64,000 bases of DNA from an uncultured Sphingopyxis sp. (GCF_900078365.1 NZ_LT598653.1:310001-374000); one strand, 5' to 3'; shown: positions 52,823 to 62,305, numbered from the stretch's first letter. Notes: generated by a model not told the origin, from the sequence alone. Numbers and translations: made by a program.

Positions 52823-54466
52823 ATGAAGGACATCGCGGCGTCCGGCCAGCTATTCGTCGCCGCCCTTTTCCTGCTCGCGGTCGCAGTGGGCGGTCCTGTC
52901 TTCGCCGCCGAAGCGCCGACAGCGACGATCGCCGAGGGCCGCGTCGCGGGCGCGTGGGAGGATGGGCTGCGCGTCTTCCGAGGCATTCCCTACGCCGCGC
53001 CGCCGGTCGGCGAACGCCGCTGGCGCCCGCCCGCACCCCCGGCGAAGTGGGCGGGCATTCGCGACGCCCGCGCCTTCGGTCCCGACTGCGTCCAGCCCTC
53101 CTATCCCGCCGCCAGCGTCTATTTCGAGCCGCCGCGCCCGATGCGCGAGGATTGCCTGACGCTCAACATCTGGGCGCCCGAACGCGCCGAGGGCGCGCCG
53201 GTGATCGTCTGGATCCACGGCGGCGCGCTGCAATATGGATCGAGCGCCGGCCCGATGTACGACGGGCGTGAATTTGCGAAGCGCGGCATCGTCTTCGTGT
53301 CGATCAACTACCGGCTCGGCGTCCTCGGCTGGCTCGCGCATCCGGCGCTCAGCGCCGAATCGCCCGGCGGCGTGTCGGGCAATTACGGCCTGCTCGACCA
53401 GATCGCGGCGCTGACATGGGTGCGGCGCAATATCGGCGCTTTCGGCGGCGATCCGGCGAATGTCACGGTGATGGGCGAATCGGCCGGCGCGCTCAGCATC
53501 ACCTATCTGCTCGCCAGCCCGCGCGCGAAGGGGCTGTTCGCGAAAGCGATCGTCCAGAGCACCAACATGCGCGCCGTGCCGCATCTCCGCGACGCGGCTT
53601 TCGGCCTGCCATCGGCCGAGGCGACCGGAAGCGCGCTCGCCGACAGCGCGGGCGCCGCCGACCTCGCGGCGCTCCGGCGCGCCGATCCGCAGGCGCTCGC
53701 CGCCGCCGGGCGGCGCGTGCGCTTCATCGCGCAGCCGGTGGTCGACGGGGCGGTCGTGCCCGGCCAGCTGGTCGATATTTTCGACCGCGGCGAACAGGTG
53801 AAAGTCCCGGTGCTCGCAGGCTTCAACAGCGGCGAGGTGCGCAGCCAGCGCGCGCTGGTCTCCCCCGCGCCGGCCGACGCCGCGACCTATGAGGCCGAGG
53901 CCGCGCGGCGCTACGGCGACCTCGCGCCCGCCTTCCTGCGGCTCTACCCGGCGTCGGACCGCGAGGAGAGCCTGCTCGCGGCGACGCGCGACGCCGTCTA
54001 TGGCTGGGCGACCGAGCGGCTCGTGCGCGGGCAGGCGCGCGCCGGGCAGCCCGCCTATCTCTATCTTTTCGATCATTGCTACGCCGCGGCGCGGGCGCGG
54101 GGCCTTTGCGCCTTCCACGCCAGCGAGCTGCCCTTCGCTTTCGGGGTTGCGGGAGGTCCGCTCGGGGGCCTCGCCAACTGGCCGATGCCGGCGGGCGAAG
54201 CGGATCGCGCGCTGGCGCGGCGGATGATCGCCTATTGGACGGCGTTCGCCGCGCACGGCGTCCCCGCGGCCGACGGAGCGCCGGAATGGCCCGCCTATGG
54301 CGAAGCGGAAAATTTCATGCGCTTCGGCGCCCGCCCCGTGGCGGAGCGCGATATGCTGCCCGGCATGTTCGAATTTCAGGAGGAAATCATGCAGCGCCGT
54401 CGCGGTGCGGGCGAGCAATGGTTCACCAACGGGAGTCCCGTTCCACGCCAAAGATCCGTGGATTAA
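52823..54466 (+). CDS. Carboxylesterase type B, secreted (copy 2)
   Basis: A 547-residue paralogue of the esterase at 44306, with the same order of motifs: LRVFRGIPYAAPPVGERRW, EDCLTLNIWAPERAEG, VWIHGGALQYGSS, VMGESAGALSITYL (Ser), FNSGEVRSQ (Glu) and AFHASELPFAFGV (His). A signal peptide (LFVAALFLLAVAVGGPVFA) exports it. AGGGGAGG lies five bases before the ATG. Two closely related esterases in one island suggest substrates with different acyl or alcohol parts, or a duplicated step. The molybdenum oxidoreductase gene follows 30 bases later. Confidence 0.92.
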   Translation: MKDIAASGQLFVAALFLLAVAVGGPVFAAEAPTATIAEGRVAGAWEDGLRVFRGIPYAAPPVGERRWRPPAPPAKWAGIRDARAFGPDCVQPSYPAASVYFEPPRPMREDCLTLNIWAPERAEGAPVIVWIHGGALQYGSSAGPMYDGREFAKRGIVFVSINYRLGVLGWLAHPALSAESPGGVSGNYGLLDQIAALTWVRRNIGAFGGDPANVTVMGESAGALSITYLLASPRAKGLFAKAIVQSTNMRAVPHLRDAAFGLPSAEATGSALADSAGAADLAALRRADPQALAAAGRRVRFIAQPVVDGAVVPGQLVDIFDRGEQVKVPVLAGFNSGEVRSQRALVSPAPADAATYEAEAARRYGDLAPAFLRLYPASDREESLLAATRDAVYGWATERLVRGQARAGQPAYLYLFDHCYAAARARGLCAFHASELPFAFGVAGGPLGGLANWPMPAGEADRALARRMIAYWTAFAAHGVPAADGAPEWPAYGEAENFMRFGARPVAERDMLPGMFEFQEEIMQRRRGAGEQWFTNGSPVPRQRSVD

Positions 54467-54496
54467 CATCGGCCGCTGTGCTTTATTCGGGAGACG

Positions 54497-56767
54497 ATGG
54501 CCGAGCAGAAACCCCGCTACAGGACCTATGACAGCCCCGCCGGCGGCTGGGGCGCGGCGGCGGCGACCGCGAAGGTGCTGATGGAGCAGAGCGTCGTCAC
54601 CAAAGGGTCGCGCGCGCTGCTGTCGATGAACCAGCCCGGCGGCTTCAAATGCCCGAGCTGCGCCTTCCCCGACGCGACCTGCACCAAGAAGCTCGAATTT
54701 TGTGAAAACGGCGCAAAGGCGCTCGCGCACGAAGCGACGAAGTTCCGCGTCACGCGTGACTTCTTCGCGCAGCACAGCGTGACCGAGCTGATGGAACAGT
54801 CGGACTATTGGCTCGAAATGCAGGGGCGGCTGACCGAGCCGATGCGCTACGACGCCGCGACCGACCATTATGTGCCGGTCAGCTGGGACGACGCTTTCGC
54901 GCTGATCGGCAGTCACCTCCGTGCGCTCGAAAGCCCCGATCAGGCCGAATTCTACACTTCGGGCCGCACGGCGAACGAGACGGCTTTTCTCTATTCGATC
55001 TTCGTGCGCGAATATGGCACCAATAATTTCCCCGACTGTTCGAACATGTGCCACGAACCGACGAGCCGCGGGCTTCCGCCGTCGATCGGGGTCGGCAAGG
55101 GCACGGTGATCCTCGACGATTTCGAACATGCAGAGGCGATCTTCCTGATCGGCCACAACGCCGGGACCAATGCGCCGCGGATGATGACTCCGCTCGTCGA
55201 GGCGCGGAAGCGCGGGGTGCCGATCGTCGCGGTCAACCCGATGCCCGAACGCGCGCTGATCAAGTTCACCGAGCCGCAGGACATCATGCAGATGGCGACC
55301 TTCGGCTCGACAGCGATCAGCAGCGAGTTCGTGCATATCAAGGTCGGCGGCGACCTTGCGCTCCTCAAGGGCATGATGAAGACCCTGTTCGAGCGCGAGG
55401 CGGCGGGCGAGCCGGTGCTCGACCACGCTTTCATCGCCGAGCACACCGAGGGTTTTGCGGCGCTGAAGGCCGACATCGAGGCGCAGCACTGGCCCGACCT
55501 CGCCGCCGCCGCCGGGATCGACGAGGCGCAGATTCGCCGCTGCGCCGAAATCTACATCCGCTCGAACGCGACGATCATCTGCTACGGCATGGGGGTGACC
55601 CAGCATCAGCAGGGGTCGCAACTCGTCCAGCAGATTGCGAACCTGCTCCTCCTCAAGGGCAATTTCGGCAAGCCCGGTGCGGGCATCTCGCCGATCCGCG
55701 GCCATTCGAACGTCCAGGGCGATCGCACCGTCGGGATCGACGAGAAGCCAGCCCAGGCCTATCTCGACCGCGTCCGCGACGTCTTCGGCTTCGACCCGCC
55801 GCGCGCGCATGGTCACCACACGGTCGAATCGGTCGAGGCGATGCTGGCGGGCACCGCCAAGGTCTTCATCGGCCTCGGCGGCAATTTCGTCCGCGCCGTC
55901 CCCGATACGACCCGTGCCTATGCCGCGATGCGAAAGCTGAACCTCACCGTCGGCATCGCGACCAAGCTCAACCGCGGTCACCTCGTCCATGGCAAGGATG
56001 CGCTGATCCTGCCCGTCGTCGCACGCTCCGAACGCATCGAGACCGCGGCGGGCGAGCAGTTCGTCACGATCGAGGATTCGATGTCGAACGTCACCGCCTC
56101 GCGCGGCGTGCTCGACCCCGCGAGCGAACATCTGCTCCCCGAAACCGAGATCGTCTGCCGGATGGCAATGGCGACGCTGCCCGAGAGCAAAATCGGCTGG
56201 GCGAGCTATATCGACGATTATGGCCTGATCCGCGACAAGATCGCGCAAGTCTATCCCGCGCTCTACGAAGGCTTTTCGGAACGCATCGAGGCGCCGCTCG
56301 GCTTCCATCTCGACATCCCGCCGCGCCGCCGCGCGTGGGCGACCCCGAACGGCAAGGCGAATTTCCTCGTGCTGCCGGGGCTTGCGGTCAACGCGCCGGT
56401 CGACGATCCCGATATGCTGCGGCTCGCTACCGTCCGTTCGCACGACCAGTTCAACACGACCATCTACAGCTACAGCGACCGCTATCGCGGCGTGTATAAC
56501 GACCGGATGATCCTGTTCATGAACGCTGACGACATCGCCGACCGCGGCTTCGCCGCGGGCGCTAAGGTCGCGCTCGAAACGATCGGCGCCGACGGCATCG
56601 CGCGCCGTGTCGACGGGCTCACGATCCTCGACTATCCGATGTCGCGCGGTTCGGTCGCGGGCTATTATCCCGAGCTCAACCCGCTGCTTCCGCTCGCCTT
56701 CTACGACCGGACCAGCGGCTGCCCCGCGGCGAAGTCGATCCCGGTGCGCGTCGTCGCGATGCGCTAA
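54497..56767 (+). CDS. FdhF/YdeP-family molybdopterin oxidoreductase
   Basis: A 756-residue cytoplasmic molybdenum enzyme of the formate-dehydrogenase-like alpha-subunit group. The N-terminal FeS region has Cys52, Cys55, Cys62 and Cys69 (KCPSCAFPDATC, KLEFCENG). The molybdopterin domains are marked by YTSGRTANETAFLYSIF, NNFPDCSNMCHEPTSRGL, FGKPGAGISPIRGHSNVQGD and the C-terminal HDQFNTTIYSYSDRYRGVYN. No signal peptide, and no FeS or cytochrome partner genes next to it, typical of YdeP-like proteins whose reaction is unclear. Convergent with mobA by a 4-base overlap; fdhD and mobA nearby supply its cofactor. Confidence 0.9.
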   Translation: MAEQKPRYRTYDSPAGGWGAAAATAKVLMEQSVVTKGSRALLSMNQPGGFKCPSCAFPDATCTKKLEFCENGAKALAHEATKFRVTRDFFAQHSVTELMEQSDYWLEMQGRLTEPMRYDAATDHYVPVSWDDAFALIGSHLRALESPDQAEFYTSGRTANETAFLYSIFVREYGTNNFPDCSNMCHEPTSRGLPPSIGVGKGTVILDDFEHAEAIFLIGHNAGTNAPRMMTPLVEARKRGVPIVAVNPMPERALIKFTEPQDIMQMATFGSTAISSEFVHIKVGGDLALLKGMMKTLFEREAAGEPVLDHAFIAEHTEGFAALKADIEAQHWPDLAAAAGIDEAQIRRCAEIYIRSNATIICYGMGVTQHQQGSQLVQQIANLLLLKGNFGKPGAGISPIRGHSNVQGDRTVGIDEKPAQAYLDRVRDVFGFDPPRAHGHHTVESVEAMLAGTAKVFIGLGGNFVRAVPDTTRAYAAMRKLNLTVGIATKLNRGHLVHGKDALILPVVARSERIETAAGEQFVTIEDSMSNVTASRGVLDPASEHLLPETEIVCRMAMATLPESKIGWASYIDDYGLIRDKIAQVYPALYEGFSERIEAPLGFHLDIPPRRRAWATPNGKANFLVLPGLAVNAPVDDPDMLRLATVRSHDQFNTTIYSYSDRYRGVYNDRMILFMNADDIADRGFAAGAKVALETIGADGIARRVDGLTILDYPMSRGSVAGYYPELNPLLPLAFYDRTSGCPAAKSIPVRVVAMR

Positions 56768-57282
56768 CTCGCTCCGTCCGCCAACCTATCGAGGTCGGCG
56801 GCACTGTTGACGTTGGGCGGCACGAAATCGCTCGTCACGGCGCGCGCGCCGATCCGCCGCGCAAAGGCGCGGACCGCAAGGTCGCCGTCCGCCTCCAATA
56901 TCGCCCGGAGTTCGCTGAGCGCCGCGACGGGCCACAGTCCGATCACCGGCTGGCTGGCGAGAAAGGCGGGCGGCCGGGCCAGCAGCGCACGCAGGTCGCC
57001 CGGCAGGCGAACGCAATCGACCGGCGCCGTCAGCAACTGGTCGAAGCCGCGCGTCGCCGCATGCTCCAGCGCGCCCGCGATACCGCCGAGCGGCCCCATG
57101 CCGGGGCGCGGCCAGTCGGCAATGCCGCCATCGCGGCCGACGATGACGAGCGCGTCGCAGTGCGGCGCGAGCGCGTCCTGCGCATGATCCAGCAAGGTCC
57201 GGCCATCGAGCATCGCCAGCGCCTTGTCCGACCCGAAGCGGTGCGAGCGCCCGCCCGCGAGCACCGCGCCGAGCGTCTTCAC
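56764..57282 (-). CDS. mobA: Molybdenum cofactor guanylyltransferase MobA
   Basis: Attaches GMP to molybdopterin to make the guanine dinucleotide cofactor used by FDH-type enzymes. The 172 residues start with the GTP-binding LAGGRSHRFGSDKALAM and continue with LVIVGRDGG, GMGPLGGIAGALE, LLTAPVDCVRL and the late NVNSAADLDRLA. Slightly shorter than E. coli MobA but complete. Its start overlaps the fdhD stop by four bases. Confidence 0.92.
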   Translation of the reverse strand: MKTLGAVLAGGRSHRFGSDKALAMLDGRTLLDHAQDALAPHCDALVIVGRDGGIADWPRPGMGPLGGIAGALEHAATRGFDQLLTAPVDCVRLPGDLRALLARPPAFLASQPVIGLWPVAALSELRAILEADGDLAVRAFARRIGARAVTSDFVPPNVNSAADLDRLADGAS

Positions 57283-58100
57283 GCGATCATCCCGTGCGGG
57301 TCGCCGACGATCAGTGCCGCGTCGGTCCGCGCCAGCGCGACGAGCGTCAGCCCCGCCGCGGCTGCGCGCTCGGCGGCGAGGCTCGTCGGCGCCGAGATGG
57401 TGACGAGCATCGGACAGCCCGCGCGCACCGTCTTTTCGACGAGCTCATAGCTGCACCGCGCCGACAGCAGGATGAAACCGGTCGCCGGGTCGATGCCCGC
57501 GCGCGCCATCGCGCCCACCAGCTTGTCGAGCGCATTGTGCCGCCCGACATCCTCGCGCACGAGCCGGATCGCGCCATCGGGCGCACAGAAAGCCGCGGCA
57601 TGCACCGCGCCCGTCGCCCGCCCGAGCGGCTGGTGATCGCCGAGCGCCGCCAGCGCCGCCGCTATGGCGCGGCGGCCGGTTTTGATCCGCGCGGTGACGG
57701 CGGGCAGGGGGCGCAGCACCTCCTCGATATTCTCGATCCCGCAAAGGCCGCAGCTGCTCTCGCTCACCCGTTTGCGCGCGCGTTCGAGCGCGATCCGGTT
57801 GCGTTCGGGCGGCAGCCAGATGCGCAGCGCCCAGCCGCCCTCAATGGCGTGGGCGTCGATGCGGCCGATCTGCTCCGGCGTTTCGACGAGCCCTTCGCCG
57901 AGCGCGAAGCCGACCGCATAATCGTCGAGGTCCGCCGGCGTCGCCATCATCACCGCATAGCCGATGCCGCCGACCTCGACCGAGACCGGCGCTTCGACCG
58001 CGATGCTGCGGAACAGCGCCGCATCGCCGGGCTCGGCGAGGCCGAGACGGCGGACGGGAAGGTCGATCATGTCGTTAGTCATCATGGCATGATAGCCCAT
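57279..58100 (-). CDS. fdhD: Formate dehydrogenase accessory sulfurtransferase FdhD
   Basis: Transfers sulfur from IscS to the molybdenum cofactor before insertion into formate dehydrogenase-like enzymes. The 273 residues carry APVSVEVGGIGYAVMM, the redox SSCGLCGIENIEE (Cys117 and Cys120) and the nucleotide/cofactor region VREDVGRHNALDKLVGAM. The start is uncertain: ATG 58100 is used, with ATGs at 58085/58082 and a TTG at 58118 as alternatives. It forms an operon with mobA, facing the molybdenum enzyme it most likely matures. Confidence 0.92.
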   Translation of the reverse strand: MGYHAMMTNDMIDLPVRRLGLAEPGDAALFRSIAVEAPVSVEVGGIGYAVMMATPADLDDYAVGFALGEGLVETPEQIGRIDAHAIEGGWALRIWLPPERNRIALERARKRVSESSCGLCGIENIEEVLRPLPAVTARIKTGRRAIAAALAALGDHQPLGRATGAVHAAAFCAPDGAIRLVREDVGRHNALDKLVGAMARAGIDPATGFILLSARCSYELVEKTVRAGCPMLVTISAPTSLAAERAAAAGLTLVALARTDAALIVGDPHGMIA

Positions 58101-58176
58101 CGGCTGGATTTTCCTCAACCCGGCGCATTCCGGCGTGGCGGCTTTGGGGTAGGGAACGGAGGTTGATCCAAATCAT

Positions 58177-58302
58177 GCCCTCCCCTTCAGGGGAGGGCAG
58201 CGAGACTTGGCAGCTTGCTGCCTAGACGCAGCGGGTGGGGGCCACCGGCCTTGCGCAAGGCCGATGGCCCCCACCCCAACCCCTCCCCTGAAGGGGAGGG
58301 GC
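58177..58302. repeat. Composite palindromic repeat, family D, copy 4
   Basis: Reverse-orientation version of the 23437 element: arms GCCCTCCCCTTCAGGGGAGG / complement, GGCAGCTTGCTGCCTAGACG and GGTGGGGGCCACCGGCC inside. It separates fdhD from the LysR gene. Confidence 0.88.
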
Positions 58303-58385
58303 TTGCTTTTCAGCTATGGCCGCTCCCGGCCATTCGCCGTCATTCCCGTCTCTCACCCCTCCGCCGCGAAGCCAAGCCGCCGCTC

Positions 58386-59300
58386 TCAACCGCCGCGCCC
58401 CAGCCGCTCGGCGAGGAAATCGACGAAGACGCGCACCCGCGCCGGGGTATTCGCGCCGCCTGCGAACACCGCGTGGATCATCTCGATATCGCCGGGATTA
58501 TATTCTTCGAGAATCGGGACGAGCGCGCCGCTGGCGATCTGGTTGGCGATGCTGAACGCGCCGACGCGCGCGATGCCGACCCCCGCGGCGGCGAGCTGCC
58601 CCAGCGTCTCGCCGTTATTCGCCTCGATATTGCCCCGCACCGACAGCGCATAGTCGCGCTCCCTGTCGCGGAACGGCCACACCGGCTCGGCACGGCGGAA
58701 GTTGAAGTTCAGGCAGTTGTGGTCGTGCAGTTCCTCGGGCACGCGCGGCGTGCCGTGTGCCGCCAGATAGGCGGGGGAGGCGACGATGACGCGGCGGCTC
58801 TCGCCGAGTTTGCGCGCGGTGAGCGGACTGTCGGCGAGCGGGCCGAAGCGGATCGCGACATCCGCCTGTCCCGCCGCAACATCGACCAGCCGGTCGGCAA
58901 GGCTGATGTCGACGAGGATGTGCGGATAGAGCGTCACGAACTCGCCGAGCAGCGGCACGATGGTCAGCCGCCCGTGCGCCTGCGCCGCGCTGACGCGCAG
59001 CCGCCCGCGCGGCGCGCCCTGATCGGCGATCGCCTGTTCGGCATCGCCCAAATCGGCGAGGATGCGCCGCGCGGCGCGCAGATAGGCCTCGCCCTCGGCG
59101 GTCAGCGTCAGCGCGCGGGTCGAGCGGAGCAGCAGCCGCACACCGAGCCGCGCCTCGATCCGGTCGATCGTGCGGCTCACCGCCGAGGGGGTGAGCCCGA
59201 GGCAGCGGCCGGCCGCCGAAAAACTGCCCTCCGCAATGGTCGCGGCAAACACTTCCATCGATCGCGCACGGTCGCCGCCGCCATCCATCTTTGCGTTCAT
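58386..59300 (-). CDS. LysR-family transcriptional regulator
   Basis: A 304-residue regulator. HTH at ~15-60: VFAATIAEGSFSAAGRCLGL then TPSAVSRTIDRIEARLG, followed by RSTRALTLTAEGEAYL. The C-terminal co-inducer domain (~100-300) is typical of this AKR-linked subgroup (CrgA/DmlR-like). It is divergent from the aldo/keto reductase, with 86 bases between starts. A perfect T-N11-A palindrome lies there (59358-59370). It likely activates or represses the AKR-MFS-MOSC unit in response to an aldehyde or other electrophile. Confidence 0.92.
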   Translation of the reverse strand: MNAKMDGGGDRARSMEVFAATIAEGSFSAAGRCLGLTPSAVSRTIDRIEARLGVRLLLRSTRALTLTAEGEAYLRAARRILADLGDAEQAIADQGAPRGRLRVSAAQAHGRLTIVPLLGEFVTLYPHILVDISLADRLVDVAAGQADVAIRFGPLADSPLTARKLGESRRVIVASPAYLAAHGTPRVPEELHDHNCLNFNFRRAEPVWPFRDRERDYALSVRGNIEANNGETLGQLAAAGVGIARVGAFSIANQIASGALVPILEEYNPGDIEMIHAVFAGGANTPARVRVFVDFLAERLGRGG

Positions 59301-59357
59301 TTCAAAAATCCTTCGCCTGCGCTGGCGCTACTCCGGCCAAGGCCGCGAGTCCATCTA

Positions 59358-59370
59358 TGCGTTCAACGCA
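59358..59370. promoter_or_regulatory. LysR-type T-N11-A operator
   Basis: TGCGTT-C-AACGCA, a perfect 13-base palindrome beginning with T and ending with A, in the 86-base space between LysR and the aldo/keto reductase and 16 bases before the AKR start. TGCGTTCA recurs just at the LysR start codon (~59292). Confidence 0.65.
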
Positions 59371-59386
59371 ACCGAAAGGGTAGATC

Positions 59387-60421
59387 ATGGAATATCGTCA
59401 GCTGGGATCGTCGGGACTTCGCGTTCCCGCCTTGAGCTTCGGAACGGGGACTTTCGGCGGCCAGGGGCCGTTGTTCAGCGCGTGGGGCGCGAGCGACGCG
59501 GCCGAGGCGCGGCGTCTGATCGACATCAGCCTCGACGCCGGGGTGACCCTGTTCGACACCGCCGACGTCTATTCGAACGGCGCGTCGGAGGAGATTTTGG
59601 GCGCGGCGATCAAGGGCCGCCGCGACATGGTGCTGATCTCGACGAAGACCGGGCTGCCGATGGGCGACGGGCCGCAGGACTGGGGCGCCTCGCGCAGCCG
59701 CCTGATCGGCGCGGTCGAGGATGCGCTCCGCCGGCTCGGCACCGACCATATCGACCTGCTCCAGCTCCACGCCTTCGACGCCTCGACCCCGGTCGACGAG
59801 CTGATGGACACGCTTGCCACGCTGATCGCCGCCGGCAAGCTGCGCTACGCCGGCGTCTCCAACTATCCCGGCTGGCAGCTGATGAAGGCGCAGGCCGCCG
59901 CCGACCGGCTCGGCGCGCCGCGCTTCGTCGCGCATCAGGTCTATTATTCGCTGATCGGCCGCGCCTATGAAGCCGACCTGATGCCGCTCGCCGCCGACCA
60001 GGGGATCGGCGCGCTCGTCTGGAGCCCGCTCGGCTGGGGACGTCTCACCGGCAAGATCGGGCGCGGGCGCCCGATTCCGGCGGGCAGCCGCCTCCATGAA
60101 ACCGAGCAGTTCGCGCCGCCGGTCGCCGAAGAGCTGCTCTACCGGGTGATCGACGCGCTCGAAGTCGTCGCGGCCGAAACCGGAAAAACCGTGCCGCAGG
60201 TCGCGATCAACTGGCTGCTCCGGCGCCCGACCGTGTCGTCGGTGATCATCGGTGCGCGCAACGAGGAACAGCTTCGCCAGAATCTCGGCGCGGTCGGCTG
60301 GGAGCTAACCGCCGACCAAGTGGCGGCGCTCGACGCCGCGAGCGGCGTCCTGCCGCCTTATCCGCACGCCCCCTACCGGCAGCAGGCGGGCTTCGCGCGC
60401 CTGAACCCGCCGCTGGTCTGA
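59387..60421 (+). CDS. Aldo/keto reductase
   Basis: A 344-residue NADPH-dependent reductase with a TIM barrel. The catalytic tetrad is visible: Asp in LFDTADVYSNGASEE (with Tyr), Lys in LISTKTGLPMGDG and His in IDLLQLHAFDAST. VSSVIIGARNEEQLRQNLGA near the end is the NADPH-binding region. It belongs to the YajO/tas-like group acting on aldehydes or sugars. First gene of the operon controlled by the divergent LysR; the MFS gene starts 14 bases after its stop. Confidence 0.93.
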   Translation: MEYRQLGSSGLRVPALSFGTGTFGGQGPLFSAWGASDAAEARRLIDISLDAGVTLFDTADVYSNGASEEILGAAIKGRRDMVLISTKTGLPMGDGPQDWGASRSRLIGAVEDALRRLGTDHIDLLQLHAFDASTPVDELMDTLATLIAAGKLRYAGVSNYPGWQLMKAQAAADRLGAPRFVAHQVYYSLIGRAYEADLMPLAADQGIGALVWSPLGWGRLTGKIGRGRPIPAGSRLHETEQFAPPVAEELLYRVIDALEVVAAETGKTVPQVAINWLLRRPTVSSVIIGARNEEQLRQNLGAVGWELTADQVAALDAASGVLPPYPHAPYRQQAGFARLNPPLV

Positions 60422-60435
60422 CAGGAACCAAGCCC

Positions 60436-61605
60436 ATGAAAATCAATTTCCCGCTGCTCGCGCTCGCGACGGGCGCCTTCGGCATCGGCATCACCGAATT
60501 CGCCCCGATGGGGCTGCTCCCCGACATGGCCGAGGGGTTGGGCGTGTCGATCCCCGCCGCGGGGCTGCTCGTCTCGGCCTATGCGCTCGGCGTGATGCTC
60601 GGCGCGCCGCTGATGACGCTCACCACCGCGCGGATGAACCGGCGTACCCTGCTGATCGGCCTCATGGCGATCTTCACGCTCGGCAATTTTCTGTCCGCCG
60701 TCGCGGGCGATTATACGACACTGATGGTCGCGCGGGTCATCACCTCGCTCAATCACGGCGCCTTCTTCGGCGTCGGCTCGGTCGTCGCGGCGAGCATCGT
60801 GCCTCCCGAAAAGCGCGCGAGCGCGGTCGCCGCGATGTTCATGGGGCTGACGCTCGCCAATGTGATCGGCGTGCCGCTGGCGCCATGGATCGGCGAGACG
60901 TTCGGCTGGCGCACCGCGTTCGGCGCGATCGCTGTCTGGGGGCTGGTCACCATGGCGGCGCTGCGCTTCGCGCTTCCCGACATTTCGCGTGCCGAGGGCG
61001 GCAACATGCTCGCCGAACTCGGTGTGCTCAAGCGCCGCGAGGTGCTGATCGCGCTCGCGCTGACCGCGATCGGATCGTCGGCGATGTTCACCGTCTTCAC
61101 CTATATCGCGCCGATCCTGGAGGGCGCGGCGGGGGCGGGGACCCTGTTCGTGACCGCGATGCTGGTGATCTACGGCCTCGGCCTCACCGCCGGCAACTGG
61201 CTCGGCGGCGTTTTCGCCGATCGCTCGATCGACCGCACATTGATCGTCTCGCTCGCCGGGCTCGCCGCGACGCTTGTCGTCTTCGCGGGCGCGATGTTCC
61301 AGCCGCTCGCCGCCGCGATCACCATCTTCGCCTGGGGCGTCGCGACCTTCGCGATCGTCCCGCCGCTCCAGATGCGCGTGATGGAGGCGGCGTCCGATGC
61401 CCCTAATCTGGCCTCGGCGGTCAACATCGGCGCCTTCAACCTCGGCAATGCCGTCGGCGCCGCGGTCGGGGGCGGGGTGATCGGGCTCGGGCTCGGCTAT
61501 CCGGCGGTGTCGGTCGCGGGCGCGGCGATGGCGCTCGCCGGGCTCGCGATCGTGCTCGCGACGCGGGCGCGTCCCGCCGCGTCGCCGCTCGTCGCCAAAG
61601 CATGA
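60436..61605 (+). CDS. MFS transporter (AraJ/YdhP-like efflux type)
   Basis: A 389-residue, 12-helix exporter. FGIGITEFAPMGLLPDMAEGLGV at the start, the GVMLGAPLMTLTTARMNRR loop between helices 2 and 3, and LNHGAFFGVGSVVAASIVPP are marks of the AraJ/NepI-like DHA1 group, which export sugars, purine nucleosides or toxic compounds. It is co-transcribed with the aldo/keto reductase, so removal of a small toxic metabolite or its reduced form is a reasonable guess. Confidence 0.92.
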   Translation: MKINFPLLALATGAFGIGITEFAPMGLLPDMAEGLGVSIPAAGLLVSAYALGVMLGAPLMTLTTARMNRRTLLIGLMAIFTLGNFLSAVAGDYTTLMVARVITSLNHGAFFGVGSVVAASIVPPEKRASAVAAMFMGLTLANVIGVPLAPWIGETFGWRTAFGAIAVWGLVTMAALRFALPDISRAEGGNMLAELGVLKRREVLIALALTAIGSSAMFTVFTYIAPILEGAAGAGTLFVTAMLVIYGLGLTAGNWLGGVFADRSIDRTLIVSLAGLAATLVVFAGAMFQPLAAAITIFAWGVATFAIVPPLQMRVMEAASDAPNLASAVNIGAFNLGNAVGAAVGGGVIGLGLGYPAVSVAGAAMALAGLAIVLATRARPAASPLVAKA

Positions 61606-61645
61606 CGATTGCCATTTGCGCCGCGCACCCTATGCAATCGCGGAG

Positions 61646-62305
61646 ATGAAGACCGAAATCCTCGCCGTTCTCACGGGCAAGGCCCGCCCCTTTCGCGGCG
61701 ACGAGCCGAGCGCGATCGGCAAGCTGCCGGTCGCGGACGCGGTCGCGATCGATGCGATGGGCCTCGTCGGCGATGAGCAGGCCGACCGCAGCGTCCATGG
61801 CGGCATCGACAAGGCGATCCACCATTATCCCGCCGACCATTATGACTGGTGGCGCGACCGGCTGGGCCAGGTTCCGCTGCTCGATGCGCCGGGCGCGTTC
61901 GGGGAGAATATCTCGACCGCCGGCCTCGACGAAAACAGCGTCTGCCTCGGCGACCGCTTCCGCCTCGGCACCGCGCTCGTCGAGGTGACGCAGGCGCGCC
62001 AGCCGTGCTGGAAGCTCGACCATCGTTTCGGGGCGAAGGGCGTGATGGCGGATGTGGTGAAGACGCGGCGGTCGGGTTGGTATTATCGCGTGCTTGAACC
62101 CGGCACGGTGCGCGCGGGCGATGCGCTCGAGCTTGTCGACCGGCCGTATCCCGAATGGCTGCTCGCCTCGCTCTTCGGCCTGCTGATCGGCGGCGAGGCG
62201 AAGGATCGCGTCGCCGATCTCCGCGCGCTCCGCGACGTGCCCGTCCTCGCCGAAACCTGGAAAGTCCGCCGCGCCAAGCTCGCCGAGCAGTTCGGCGCCG
62301 ATTAG
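61646..62305 (+). CDS. MOSC-domain protein, YiiM type
   Basis: A 219-residue protein binding a molybdenum cofactor or related pyranopterin. MKTEILAVLTGKARPF starts the fold; DRSVHGGIDKAIHHYP and FGENISTAGLDE follow, and the sulfur-binding Cys is in TQARQPCWKLDHRFG. E. coli YiiM reduces N-hydroxylated base analogues. A TTG at 61616 would extend the frame, but the family begins at 61646. The stop overlaps the convergent glpD stop by four bases. It is the third gene after the LysR-controlled AKR and MFS genes. Confidence 0.9.
   Translation: MKTEILAVLTGKARPFRGDEPSAIGKLPVADAVAIDAMGLVGDEQADRSVHGGIDKAIHHYPADHYDWWRDRLGQVPLLDAPGAFGENISTAGLDENSVCLGDRFRLGTALVEVTQARQPCWKLDHRFGAKGVMADVVKTRRSGWYYRVLEPGTVRAGDALELVDRPYPEWLLASLFGLLIGGEAKDRVADLRALRDVPVLAETWKVRRAKLAEQFGAD

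Noticed and set aside
52850..56443. A 1197-residue open frame on the minus strand
   Set aside because: It is antisense to the esterase and the molybdenum enzyme, Arg/His/Ala-rich with no domain, and is a high-GC artefact.
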